DNA of 64,000 nt from Carnobacterium pleistocenium FTR1 (GTDB lineage Bacteria > Bacillota > Bacilli > Lactobacillales > Carnobacteriaceae): NCBI RefSeq assembly GCF_000744285.1, contig NZ_JQLQ01000002.1, forward strand, positions 2,548,501 through 2,612,500. Reading direction: 5' to 3'. The position numbers and the translations under genes are program-made. Of the stretch, positions 38,240 through 47,107 are shown piece by piece (the first letter of the stretch is position 1; each line of letters starts with the position of its first letter). The notes beneath the pieces are model-generated. The model was not told where the DNA came from, made no database searches, and worked only from the letters and a program-made list of their open reading frames with translations.

Positions 38240-40181
38240 ATTTTTTTTTTCAAAGTTAGCCTTACGTAACCTTAAATCCAATAAGCAAATTTATTTTCCT
38301 TATATTTTTGCATCAATTGCAACAGTAGCGATGTTTTATATGATGGTTGCTTTAATGGGGAATGAATTTATTCAAACTAGATCAGATACGTTGTCTACAC
38401 TTTTTACTTTAGGAGCTGTAGTCGTTGGGGCCTTTTCGTTTATATTTATTTTGTATACCAATAGTTTTCTGATCAAACGTCGAAAAAAAGAAATTGGGCT
38501 GTATGCGATATTGGGAATGAAGAAGAGCCATGTCTCTAAGATATTGACGATTGAATCAATCACAACAAGTTTTTTTAGTATTGTGATCGGTTTGATCGTT
38601 GGACACCTATTGGGAGAGCTTACTTTTCTTATTTTAAACTATGCTTTAAAATTTGGAATCAAAATGTCGTTTCCTTTTACAATAATGGCAACGGCGATTA
38701 CGATTGGATTATTTGTGCTAATCTTTTTAATAACGTTAATTTACAATATCACGCAAGTAACATTTTCTAATCCTATCCAATTGATTAAAGGCAAACAAAC
38801 AGGAGAACGAGAACCAAAAAGCTCGATTTTACTTTTTATTCTTTCTTTATTATTGATTGGATCAGGATACTGGATGTCGGTAGCTATCGACAATCCACTT
38901 GATGCTATCCTTTATTTTTTTCTTGCCGTAGTGTTAGTTATTGCTGGTACGTATTTTTTATTTATTGCTGGATCTATTTTCATTCTGAAAGCACTAAAGA
39001 AAAATAAGGCGTTGTATTATCGTCCAAGTCCATTTATTTCAATCTCCGGTATGCTTTATCGGATGAAACAAAATGCAGTAGGATTAGCGAATATTACTAT
39101 TTTAGCAACGATGGTCATCATTGCGGTATCAACAACCGCGGCTATTTTTATTGGAACTCAAGATACTTTAGAGGTTCGTTTTCCATATGAAAATCAAAGA
39201 ACTTATTATAAAACGGTCGATTTAGAAGAACAACTTGATGCAATCAAAAAGGAAACAGTAACGAGTGGATTAAAAGTTACAGAGACAGAGATGTATACGT
39301 ACTATAATCTGTTTCCACTAATTGAAAAAAATGAAATGGTTATTGGAGAAACTGATTTTTCCAAAAGAATACCGGATACTGTCCAATTACTTGTCAGAGA
39401 AGATTATGAGAGGATAGCTGATCAAGCGATCGAGTTAAAATCTAATGAAGTATTGTTATTTGATTTAAACAATACATTTGATTTTTCAACATTGCTAATT
39501 GGAGACACAACGTATCAAATTAAATCAAAAATCGAAAATCCTTTGAAAATGGACGAATCACAGAGTCCAAATATGATTGTAGTAGTAGATTCTAAAGAGG
39601 TTGTAGAATCCATAATAGCTACTGATCTTGAAGTAAGAGGGATTGAAATTCCGATTGTTTCCGATGCAGTCTTATCTTGGAACACGACTGGAACGCAAGA
39701 GCAAAAAAAAGACTATTCCAACAAAATAGCAGCTAGTGATAGCGATAACTCATATTTTGACTCAAAAGAACTTCTGCGTGAAGAATGGTACAGTATGAAT
39801 GGTGGATTTTTGTTCTTAGGTATTTTTCTTGGTTTATTGTTTACGTTTGGTGCAGCGTTGATTACGTATTTCAAACAAGTCTCAGAAGGCTATGATGACC
39901 GAGAAAAATTTCAAATTATGCAAAAAGTTGGGTTAGATAAACAGATGATTCGTAAAACTACACGCCTACAAATTATTTGGATGTTCCTTTTACCATTAAT
40001 TATTGCTGTAATTCATGTGATATTTGCTTTTCCAATTATTCAAAAATTATTGCTTATTTTTAGTGTGGTCAATACAGCATTAATCTTTTGGTGTTTTATC
40101 GGCGTAATAGTTGGCTTTAGTTTAATTTATTGGATTATTTATCAAGTAACGTCAAAAGTTTATTATAGTATTGTTGAATAA
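38232..40181 (+). CDS. BceB-type ABC transporter permease
   Basis: This 649-residue permease has the FtsX-like layout of BceB: ten predicted membrane helices with a large extracellular domain (about residues 310-525) between helices 7 and 8. RRKKEIGLYAILGMKK near residue 80 is the conserved FtsX-domain cytoplasmic motif. The extracellular domain confers drug specificity in the family. The ATG at 38232 follows AGGTGAG, inside the end of the ATPase gene. A terminator follows the stop by 19 bases. Confidence 0.92.
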   Translation: MNKFFFSKLALRNLKSNKQIYFPYIFASIATVAMFYMMVALMGNEFIQTRSDTLSTLFTLGAVVVGAFSFIFILYTNSFLIKRRKKEIGLYAILGMKKSHVSKILTIESITTSFFSIVIGLIVGHLLGELTFLILNYALKFGIKMSFPFTIMATAITIGLFVLIFLITLIYNITQVTFSNPIQLIKGKQTGEREPKSSILLFILSLLLIGSGYWMSVAIDNPLDAILYFFLAVVLVIAGTYFLFIAGSIFILKALKKNKALYYRPSPFISISGMLYRMKQNAVGLANITILATMVIIAVSTTAAIFIGTQDTLEVRFPYENQRTYYKTVDLEEQLDAIKKETVTSGLKVTETEMYTYYNLFPLIEKNEMVIGETDFSKRIPDTVQLLVREDYERIADQAIELKSNEVLLFDLNNTFDFSTLLIGDTTYQIKSKIENPLKMDESQSPNMIVVVDSKEVVESIIATDLEVRGIEIPIVSDAVLSWNTTGTQEQKKDYSNKIAASDSDNSYFDSKELLREEWYSMNGGFLFLGIFLGLLFTFGAALITYFKQVSEGYDDREKFQIMQKVGLDKQMIRKTTRLQIIWMFLLPLIIAVIHVIFAFPIIQKLLLIFSVVNTALIFWCFIGVIVGFSLIYWIIYQVTSKVYYSIVE

Positions 40182-40200
40182 TTAAATTGCTAAATAAAGG

Positions 40201-40238
40201 GCTGGTGTAAGAATGTTAAGATTCTTATACCAGCTTTT
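40201..40238 (+). terminator. Terminator after the Bce transporter operon
   Basis: GCTGGTGTAAGAAT pairs with ATTCTTATACCAGC (one G-U pair) around GTTAAG and is followed by T5. Confidence 0.92.
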
Positions 40239-40299
40239 TACTGCTCAAAAAGTCGTTTTTGTTATACGGTAAGTTTTCAAAAGTTTAGAAAAAGAAAGA

Positions 40300-40354
40300 T
40301 AAAACGCTTGCATTCCCTAATGAAAAAGGTTACATTGTACTTGTATATACAAGT
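40300..40354 (+). promoter_or_regulatory. Promoter with TreR operator and partial cre site for treP-treC
   Basis: TTGCAT (40308-40313) and TACATT (40331-40336) are 17 bases apart. Just downstream, ACTTGTATATACAAGT (40339-40354) is a 16-bp perfect palindrome containing the TTGTATATACAA core of the TreR operator of B. subtilis. Over the -35 box, AAAACGCTTGCAT matches the right two-thirds of the CcpA cre consensus but not the TG at its left. Confidence 0.8.
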
Positions 40355-40388
40355 TGCAATTATAAAATTATTTTTAGGAGGAAAGAAA

Positions 40389-41897
40389 ATGGCAGATTAC
40401 ACACAAGATGCAAAGCAGCTTTTAGAAGATATCGGAGGTCCCGATAATATTTCTGCAGTCAGTCACTGTGCCACTCGTATGCGTTTCGTATTAAATGATC
40501 CTGCAAAAGCAGACAGCAAAAAAATCGAGGATATTCCTGCAGTTAAAGGTACTTTTACTCAAGCCGGTCAGTACCAAGTTATTATTGGTAACGATGTTGC
40601 CACATTTTATAATGAATTTTCAAAAATTTCCGGTAAAGAAGGCGTATCAAAGGACGAAGTAAAAGCAGCAAGTAAGCAGAATCAAAATCCGATACAACGT
40701 GCGATGTCTGTTTTAGCAGAAATTTTCACTCCAATTATTCCGGCAATCGTAGTAGGTGGGCTGATTTTAGGGTTCCGTAACATCTTAGAAGCTATCCCTA
40801 TGGAATCGCTTGGTCAATTGATGGTAGATGGTGTAGCACAAGTCAATAATGCTGGAGAACCAGTTTATAATACAATTGTTAATGTTAGTCAGTTTTGGAG
40901 TGGTGTTAACTCGTTCTTATGGCTGATTGGTGAAGCTATTTTCCACTTCTTACCAGTCGGTATCACTTGGAGCGTTGCTAAGAAAATGGGAACGACTCAA
41001 ATTCTAGGAATCGTTTTAGGGATCACATTAGTATCACCTCAATTATTGAATGCGTATGCAGTTGCTGGAACAGCAGCAGCAGAAGTTCCTGTATGGGATT
41101 TTGGGTACTTTACGATTGATATGATCGGGTACCAAGCACAAGTTATTCCTGCTATGTTAGCTGGATTTTTACTTGCTTATCTAGAATTGTGGTTACGTAA
41201 AGTTATCCCACAAGCTATTTCAATGATTTTTGTACCATTCTTTGCTTTAGTTCCAACCGTTTTACTTGCACATACAGTTTTAGGTCCAATTGGTTGGGTT
41301 ATAGGGAACTGGGTCTCAAGTGTCGTTTATGCAGGATTAGGAAGTTCGTTTAACTGGTTATTTGGAGCATTGTTTGGCTTCTTATATGCACCATTAGTGA
41401 TTACTGGATTGCACCACATGACAAATGCAATCGATCTACAATTGATTGCTGATTTCGACGGAACCAATTTATGGCCAATGATTGCTTTGTCAAATATTGC
41501 TCAAGGTTCAGCAGTATTAGCTATTATTTTCTTACACCGTGGAAATGAAAAAGAAGAACAAGTGTCTATCCCAGCAGCGATCTCTTGTTATTTAGGTGTA
41601 ACAGAACCAGCTATGTTCGGGATAAATATTAAGTATATCTACCCATTTGTAGCAGCTATGATTGGTTCGGGTCTTGCAGGGTTGATAGCAACTATTTTTA
41701 ATGTAACAGCCAATTCAATTGGTGTTGGTGGACTTCCAGGAATTTTATCTATTCAAAATGAATACTGGGGCATCTTCTTAGTTTGTATGGCAATCTCAAT
41801 TGTGGTACCGTTTGTCTTGACAGTTGTATTCCGTAAATACAATATTTTAAATAAATCAGATCAAGTCGTTGTTACAGAACCAGAATTAGGAAAATAA
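40389..41897 (+). CDS. treP: PTS trehalose transporter subunit EIIBC
   Basis: TreP imports trehalose and phosphorylates it to trehalose 6-phosphate. The 502-residue protein has an N-terminal EIIB domain with the phospho-acceptor Cys27 in AVSHCATRMRFVL and a multi-helix EIIC domain (about 110-480) with LITGLHHM-like GLHHMTNAID and the GVTEPAMFGINIKY motif. There is no C-terminal EIIA domain, so phosphate must come from a separate EIIA, such as the one at 10.6-11.1 kb. AGGAGG lies eight bases before the ATG at 40389; earlier in-frame ATGs lie upstream of or within the operator. treC follows after 21 bases. Confidence 0.94.
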   Translation: MADYTQDAKQLLEDIGGPDNISAVSHCATRMRFVLNDPAKADSKKIEDIPAVKGTFTQAGQYQVIIGNDVATFYNEFSKISGKEGVSKDEVKAASKQNQNPIQRAMSVLAEIFTPIIPAIVVGGLILGFRNILEAIPMESLGQLMVDGVAQVNNAGEPVYNTIVNVSQFWSGVNSFLWLIGEAIFHFLPVGITWSVAKKMGTTQILGIVLGITLVSPQLLNAYAVAGTAAAEVPVWDFGYFTIDMIGYQAQVIPAMLAGFLLAYLELWLRKVIPQAISMIFVPFFALVPTVLLAHTVLGPIGWVIGNWVSSVVYAGLGSSFNWLFGALFGFLYAPLVITGLHHMTNAIDLQLIADFDGTNLWPMIALSNIAQGSAVLAIIFLHRGNEKEEQVSIPAAISCYLGVTEPAMFGINIKYIYPFVAAMIGSGLAGLIATIFNVTANSIGVGGLPGILSIQNEYWGIFLVCMAISIVVPFVLTVVFRKYNILNKSDQVVVTEPELGK

Positions 41898-41918
41898 TTT
41901 TTAGAGAGTAGGAATAAA

Positions 41919-43592
41919 ATGAGTACCTTTCATGAGAAAGTTGTGTATCAGATTTACCCAAAATCTTTTAAGGATTCAAATGGAGATGGAGTAGGGGATT
42001 TAAAAGGGATTATTGAAAAAATACCCTATCTAGCTGACTTAGGTGTTGATGTATTATGGATCAATCCATTTTTCATTTCTCCTCAAAAAGACAATGGCTA
42101 TGATATCGCTGATTATGTAGAAATCGATCCATTATTTGGAACGATGGAAGATTTTGAGGAACTCATTGCTGTAACTGTTGAATACAAACTGGAAATTATG
42201 TTGGATATGGTTTTAAATCATACATCTATTGAACATGAATGGTTTCAACGAGCTTTAAAGGGAGAAAAAAAATACCAAGATTACTATATCTTACGTGACC
42301 CCAAAGCAGATGGAAGCCACCCTACAAACTGGGTCTCAAAATTTGGAGGCCCAGCTTGGGCTCCTTTTGCGGATACTGGAAAAGAGTACTTGCATTTATA
42401 TGATGTGTCGCAAGCGGACTTAGATTGGCGTAATCCTGAAGTAAGAGAAGAAGTATTCAATGTAGTCAATTTTTGGTTAGAAAAAGGCGTAAAAGGATTC
42501 CGATTTGATGTAATCAACGTTATTGGTAAAGAGGAAGTCCTTATTGATGCAGAAGATGGCGTAGGAAAATCTTTGTATACTGATCGACCAATAGCGCATG
42601 AATTTATTCATGAAATGAATCAAAAAACTTTTGGAAAACAATCCAATATAATGACTGTTGGAGAAATGTCTTCAACGACGATTGAAAATGGGATCGCTTA
42701 TTCTAATCCTGATAAACAAGAGCTTTCTATGGTTTTTAGTTTCCATCATTTGAAAGTCGACTATTTAGATGGAGAAAAATGGAGTAAGATGCCATTTGAT
42801 TTTATGAAATTAAAAAAATTACTCAATGATTGGCAAGAGGGAATGTCTAAAGGAAATGGTTGGAATGCATTGTTCTGGAATAACCATGACCAACCACGAG
42901 CAATAAGCCGCTTTGGAGACCCTATTCATCATTTTGAGGCATCTGCTAAGCTTTTAGCTCAGACGATTCATTTGCTGCGTGGAACTCCTTATGTGTATCA
43001 AGGGGAAGAACTTGGTATGACGAATCCAGAATTTCAAGAAATTACCGATTATGCAGATGTAGAAACGCACAATGCTTATAAAGAACTGCAAGATAATGGT
43101 TTGTTACCTGAAGAAATCATGGAAATCATCAAAGAAAAATCGCGAGATAACAGCCGAACCCCAATGCATTGGACAGATGAAAAAAATGCTGGTTTTACAA
43201 CTGGAGAACCATGGATAAAAGTAGCTGGAAACTATCCTGAAATCAATGTAGAAAAAGAGCGAAAAGAAGGAACGATTTTCACCTTTTATAAAAAATTAAT
43301 TCAACTTAGAAAAAAGATGCCAATCATTGCTGAAGGAGATTACCGTGGAGTCTTAATGGATCATCCGAGCATCTATGGTTATGTAAGAGAGTATGAAGGT
43401 GAACAATTATTAGTTCTTAGTCATTTCTATGCAGAAGCTGTAACGGTTGAAATTCCGCAAGAATTTTTAACTAGAGCTAGTTGTTATCTTATTGGTAATG
43501 GGGAAAAGAGAGTATTGACAGCAAAAATGGAATTAGGTCCTTATGAAACGATGGCTTTCTATTTTGAAGCAGATGAAAAAAAGAAGGGGTAA
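41919..43592 (+). CDS. treC: Trehalose-6-phosphate hydrolase (alpha,alpha-phosphotrehalase)
   Basis: TreC splits trehalose 6-phosphate into glucose and glucose 6-phosphate. The 557-residue GH13_29 enzyme starts MSTFHEKVVYQIYPKSFKDS and has the GH13 regions MLDMVLNHTS, GFRFDVINVIGKE (nucleophile Asp), TVGEMSS (acid/base Glu) and FWNNHDQPRAISR (Asp). The gene follows treP in one operon under the TreR operator, the standard tre arrangement. GAGAGTAGG precedes the ATG. Confidence 0.95.
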   Translation: MSTFHEKVVYQIYPKSFKDSNGDGVGDLKGIIEKIPYLADLGVDVLWINPFFISPQKDNGYDIADYVEIDPLFGTMEDFEELIAVTVEYKLEIMLDMVLNHTSIEHEWFQRALKGEKKYQDYYILRDPKADGSHPTNWVSKFGGPAWAPFADTGKEYLHLYDVSQADLDWRNPEVREEVFNVVNFWLEKGVKGFRFDVINVIGKEEVLIDAEDGVGKSLYTDRPIAHEFIHEMNQKTFGKQSNIMTVGEMSSTTIENGIAYSNPDKQELSMVFSFHHLKVDYLDGEKWSKMPFDFMKLKKLLNDWQEGMSKGNGWNALFWNNHDQPRAISRFGDPIHHFEASAKLLAQTIHLLRGTPYVYQGEELGMTNPEFQEITDYADVETHNAYKELQDNGLLPEEIMEIIKEKSRDNSRTPMHWTDEKNAGFTTGEPWIKVAGNYPEINVEKERKEGTIFTFYKKLIQLRKKMPIIAEGDYRGVLMDHPSIYGYVREYEGEQLLVLSHFYAEAVTVEIPQEFLTRASCYLIGNGEKRVLTAKMELGPYETMAFYFEADEKKKG

Positions 43593-43595
43593 TTT

Positions 43596-44222
43596 ATGAA
43601 TAAATTTGAATGGAAAAAACACTCAAAGGAACTTTATTTACCAAAACAAAAGCCAGCTATTATTGAAGTTCCAGAAATGAAATTTTTTACAATAGAAGGC
43701 AAGGGTAATCCGAATAGTGAACCATTTAAAAAGAATATTGAAACTCTTTATTCCTTGTCATATGCAGTAAAAATGATGTCAAAAAAAGGAATGACTCCAG
43801 AAGGCTATTTTGACTATACCGTTTTTCCTTTAGAAGGCTATTGGGATTTGGATGAAAAAGGTAGGAAGTTAGATTATCTAAATAAGGATCATTTAGTATA
43901 CAAGTTAATGATCAGACAACCTGATTTTGTGACCGAGGATGTATTTCATTATGCCATGGATAACGTCAATGGAAAAAAGAAAGCTATTGATTTAGAAGGT
44001 GTCCGATTCGAATCGATAACAGAAGGCCTATGTGTGCAAGCCTTGCACATTGGAAGTTATGAGGGAGAACCAGAAACATTCGAATTAATGGAATAATTTT
44101 GTTCGCAAAATAATCTTAAAAGAGCAGAAAAAACCCATAAAGAAATTTATCTTTCAGATGCGAGAAAAACGGCACCAGAAAAATTAAAGACGGTTTTGCG
44201 ATTTAAAGTGACTAAGATTTAA
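43596..44222 (+). pseudogene. GyrI-like small-molecule-binding protein, interrupted by an in-frame stop
   Basis: The intact part is 166 residues with the GyrI/AraC-effector-binding fold, starting MNKFEWKKHSKELYLPKQKP and ending ETFELME. Translation then meets TAA at 44094-44096. In the same frame the sequence continues FCSQNNLKRAEKTHKEIYLS and then DARKTAPEKLKTVLRFKV up to a second stop at 44220-44222, which is the normal C-terminus of this roughly 207-residue family. A single GAA to TAA change explains the break. It lies three bases after treC. The product may be a truncated but partly folded protein; the family binds hydrophobic or cationic ligands and its role here is unknown. Confidence 0.8.
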
Positions 44223-44266
44223 TTTTGCCTGTATTTTGGGACGTAATTAACTGAGAATAAGAAAAA

Positions 44267-44306
44267 AGGTCTGTTTATCAGGAAACTGATAAATAGACCT
44301 TTTTTT
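44267..44306 (+). terminator. Terminator after the tre operon, duplicate of the jag terminator
   Basis: AGGTCTGTTTATCA pairs with TGATAAATAGACCT around GGAAAC (one mismatch) and is followed by T7. The stem and flanks (44247-44335) match 35371-35465 after jag. Confidence 0.9.
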
Positions 44307-44348
44307 GTTTTATAGCGATTGATTGAAATTTGGTAAGTGACTGGATTA

Positions 44349-44371
44349 AATTTAGCAACACTAAAATTATA
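44349..44371 (-). repeat. End motif of the dispersed repeat family (copy E, partial)
   Basis: On the minus strand TTATAATTTTAGTGTTGCTA matches the opening motif of copy A (10359-10382) with one gap. The palindromic part of the element is not seen here. Confidence 0.5.
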
Positions 44372-44383
44372 AACCGAATTTTT

Positions 44384-45100
44384 TTAAAGTGAGTTTCTAC
44401 GTCTGGCAAAATCGACAAAACGAAAGCGATCCAAGCGGTGACGAGACTCGGTATGCTGAAAGAGAGTCGTGTTTTCTAAATAAACATCACTTCGTACAAC
44501 CACAACATGGGTATCATCTTGTAAATCCATCAAGCGTTTATCTTCTTCTGTGATAGGATCTACCGTTATCTCTTTTTGAGCATAACTGATGGTTAATCCA
44601 AGTGTGTGTTCAATATAATAGTACAATGAATGTTCAGCGGCATCAGTTGGAATAGTTGGAATGATAGAAGTGAGCAAGTAGTCTTTATCTATGATAACTA
44701 CTTCGTTGTTTACTTTTCTCAATCGTTCAAGATACAAAATAGAAGTATCTAATGGAAGCTTTAAATGATCAGCTAAGTATTCAGAAATCGGTTGTAAGTC
44801 ATTGTGAACCACGATAGTTTGACTATTCATTTGTTGTGCATCTTGAAGTTCCTTGTAGCTTGTTAAGCCAGAGACAGGGAAATCAAAGCGTTTAACGTCT
44901 AAAACAACAGAGCCTTTCCCCTGCAGCTTTTGAATATACCCTTTTTCTAAAAGTAAATTTAAGGCCTTTCGGATTGTTTCACGGGAAACATTGTATGTTT
45001 TTACTAGTTCATTCTCACTAGGCAAAAGATCACCGGAAATAAAGCGTTGATTTAAAATATCCGCTTCAAGATCTAAAAAAATTTCGTTAAACTTACTCAT
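44384..45100 (-). CDS. treR: Trehalose operon repressor TreR (GntR/HutC family)
   Basis: This 238-residue regulator has an N-terminal GntR winged helix (LPSENELVKTYNVSRETIRKALNLL, quoted only by position, about 26-50) and a C-terminal UTRA ligand-binding domain (about 75-235). TreR represses tre genes and is released by trehalose 6-phosphate. It lies convergent to the tre operon, and a TreR-type palindrome sits in the treP promoter. The start at 45100 has GTGAGG seven bases upstream. The recognition-helix codons create a one-mismatch parS-like palindrome (44977-44992). Confidence 0.9.
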   Translation of the reverse strand: MSKFNEIFLDLEADILNQRFISGDLLPSENELVKTYNVSRETIRKALNLLLEKGYIQKLQGKGSVVLDVKRFDFPVSGLTSYKELQDAQQMNSQTIVVHNDLQPISEYLADHLKLPLDTSILYLERLRKVNNEVVIIDKDYLLTSIIPTIPTDAAEHSLYYYIEHTLGLTISYAQKEITVDPITEEDKRLMDLQDDTHVVVVRSDVYLENTTLFQHTESRHRLDRFRFVDFARRRNSL

Positions 45101-45250
45101 ATATATTCCTCACATTCTTATCCTTAACTTATATTCTAGCATAATCTAGTACGAAAAACTTACAATAAAGAGTTGTTTTTAAAATTAGCTAGTGTAGTAT
45201 TGTAAGAATATAAAAACGAAAATTCTATAAAAAATGAGGAGGTATTTAAT

Positions 45251-47011
45251 TTGGAAAATGTAAAAACTTCAGCATTAGAAAAAAGAATAAAAGCGGCAGC
45301 TAAAAAGATACCAGCTGATTTAGTCGTTAAAAATGGAACGATCGTAAACGTATTTACGGGAGAACTTATGTGTGGAGATATCGCTATTACAGAAGGTATG
45401 ATTGTAGGAATCGGTTCGTATGATGGAGTTGAAATCATTGATGCGCAAAATAAAATCATTGTTCCAGGGTTTATTGATGGACATGTACATATTGAAAGCT
45501 CATTGTTGACCCCAAAAGAATTTTCAAAAGTGGTCTTGCAGCATGGTGTAACAAGTGTCATTACAGACCCGCATGAAATTGCGAATGTCGCTGGAGCGGA
45601 TGGTATTCAATTTATGTTAGAAGAAGCTGGGAAATTGCCAATGGACATTTATGTCATGTTATCTTCTAGTGTCCCAGCAACAGCGTTTGAAAATAATGGA
45701 GCAGTATTAACTGCTGAACAACTTAAACCGTTCTTATCCGAACCGAAAGTATTAGGTTTAGCAGAAGTGATGGATTTTGTGTCTGTTAAAAAAGGCGATC
45801 GTGTCATGATGGATAAGCTTGCAATGGTTCAAGAAATGAACGGGTTTATCGATGGGCATGCTGCCGGTTTGACAAGAGAGGAATTGAATATTTATTTAGC
45901 AGCTGGAATTCGAACTGATCATGAAGGTATCAATGCTCAAGAAGCAAAAGATCGTTTAGACTTGGGAATGTATTTAATGATCCGAGAGGGTACTGTAGCT
46001 AAAGATTTAACTGCCTTATTACCTGCTGTAACGGTCAAAAATGCTAGAAGATGTTTATTTGTAACAGACGATAAATTGATTGATGATTTAATAGAAGAGG
46101 GTAGTATTGATCATATTATCCGATTGGCCATCCAAAAGGGACTAGATCCTATAACGGCTATCCAAATGGGCACTTTAAATACAGCGGAATGTTTTAATCT
46201 TAAACACCTAGGTGCAATTGCTTCAGGTTATCAAGCTGATTTCTTGATTTTGGATGATTTAGAAACGATTGCTATTGATCAAGTATATAAAAAAGGTATT
46301 TGTATCTCAGATAATGGAAAGTTAAACAGTTCCTTATTTGAAACGAGTCTTAAGACAAAGCTTAGCGGCGCTGACCTAGCAAAAATAAATACGCAAGAAC
46401 TGATAATGGACGCATTAGCGATTCCTTTAACGGATTCCACTTGTAATGTTATCGGAATTATTCCAAATAGTTTGGTTACCGATCATTTAAAAGAAACAGT
46501 TAACGTTGAAAAAGGTCTTTTTGTACCTTCAACTAAAAAAGATCAGTTAAAAATCGCGGTTATTGAACGGCATAAAGGATTGAATCATATTGGGTTGGGC
46601 ATTGTAAAAGGTTTTCGCTTGAAAAATGGCGCAATTGCCACAACTGTGGCTCATGATTCACACAACATAGTAGCAGTAGGCACTTCTGATCAAGAGATAT
46701 TAAAAGCAGTTGAACAAGTAATCAAAACTAATGGAGGTTTAGCGGTTGTTTCAGGAGAGCAAGTTTTAGCTTCGCTAGCGCTACCTGTAGCAGGTTTGAT
46801 GACAGAATCTGGGTATATAGAAGTCAATCAAACTTTAAAAAAATTAAATGAAGCTGTCACAATGATTGGGGAATCTGTCAACTTTAATCCATTTTTGACC
46901 TTATCCTTTTTGACTCTTCCAGTCATTCCAAAATTAAAACTAACAGACTTAGGATTATTTGATTTTGAAAGTTTTTCTCATATACCGATTCAAGCTATAA
47001 AAGAGCAATAA
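45251..47011 (+). CDS. ade: Adenine deaminase
   Basis: Ade converts adenine to hypoxanthine and ammonia in purine salvage. The 586-residue amidohydrolase has PADLVVKNGTIVNVFTGEL at the start of the composite domain, metal ligands in VPGFIDGHVHIESS, the region VITDPHEIANV, DGHAAGLT and FVTDDK. The C-terminal third is the adenine deaminase-specific domain (VAHDSHNIVAVGTSD). Translation starts at a TTG (45251) eight bases after GAGGAGG. A promoter candidate TTGTTT-N16-TAGTAT lies about 50 bases upstream. It is a single gene ending at a terminator. Confidence 0.95.
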   Translation: MENVKTSALEKRIKAAAKKIPADLVVKNGTIVNVFTGELMCGDIAITEGMIVGIGSYDGVEIIDAQNKIIVPGFIDGHVHIESSLLTPKEFSKVVLQHGVTSVITDPHEIANVAGADGIQFMLEEAGKLPMDIYVMLSSSVPATAFENNGAVLTAEQLKPFLSEPKVLGLAEVMDFVSVKKGDRVMMDKLAMVQEMNGFIDGHAAGLTREELNIYLAAGIRTDHEGINAQEAKDRLDLGMYLMIREGTVAKDLTALLPAVTVKNARRCLFVTDDKLIDDLIEEGSIDHIIRLAIQKGLDPITAIQMGTLNTAECFNLKHLGAIASGYQADFLILDDLETIAIDQVYKKGICISDNGKLNSSLFETSLKTKLSGADLAKINTQELIMDALAIPLTDSTCNVIGIIPNSLVTDHLKETVNVEKGLFVPSTKKDQLKIAVIERHKGLNHIGLGIVKGFRLKNGAIATTVAHDSHNIVAVGTSDQEILKAVEQVIKTNGGLAVVSGEQVLASLALPVAGLMTESGYIEVNQTLKKLNEAVTMIGESVNFNPFLTLSFLTLPVIPKLKLTDLGLFDFESFSHIPIQAIKEQ

Positions 47012-47012
47012 A

Positions 47013-47055
47013 AAATCCACCTGAAAGATTATTATCTTTTAGGTGGATTTTTTTA
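47013..47055 (+). terminator. Terminator after adenine deaminase
   Basis: AAATCCACCTGAAAGAT pairs with ATCTTTTAGGTGGATTT (one mismatch) and is followed by T7 two bases after the stop codon. Confidence 0.93.
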
Positions 47056-47107
47056 TTAACTATTCGAAATCGGGGGAAATGAATAAGTTAGGTTTAATTC
47101 AAATTTA

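Noticed and set aside
45161-45250. Purine riboswitch or PurBox ahead of adenine deaminase
   Set aside because: The leader is too short for a purine aptamer, and AAAAACGAAAATT matches the PurBox with at least two differences and no paired second box.
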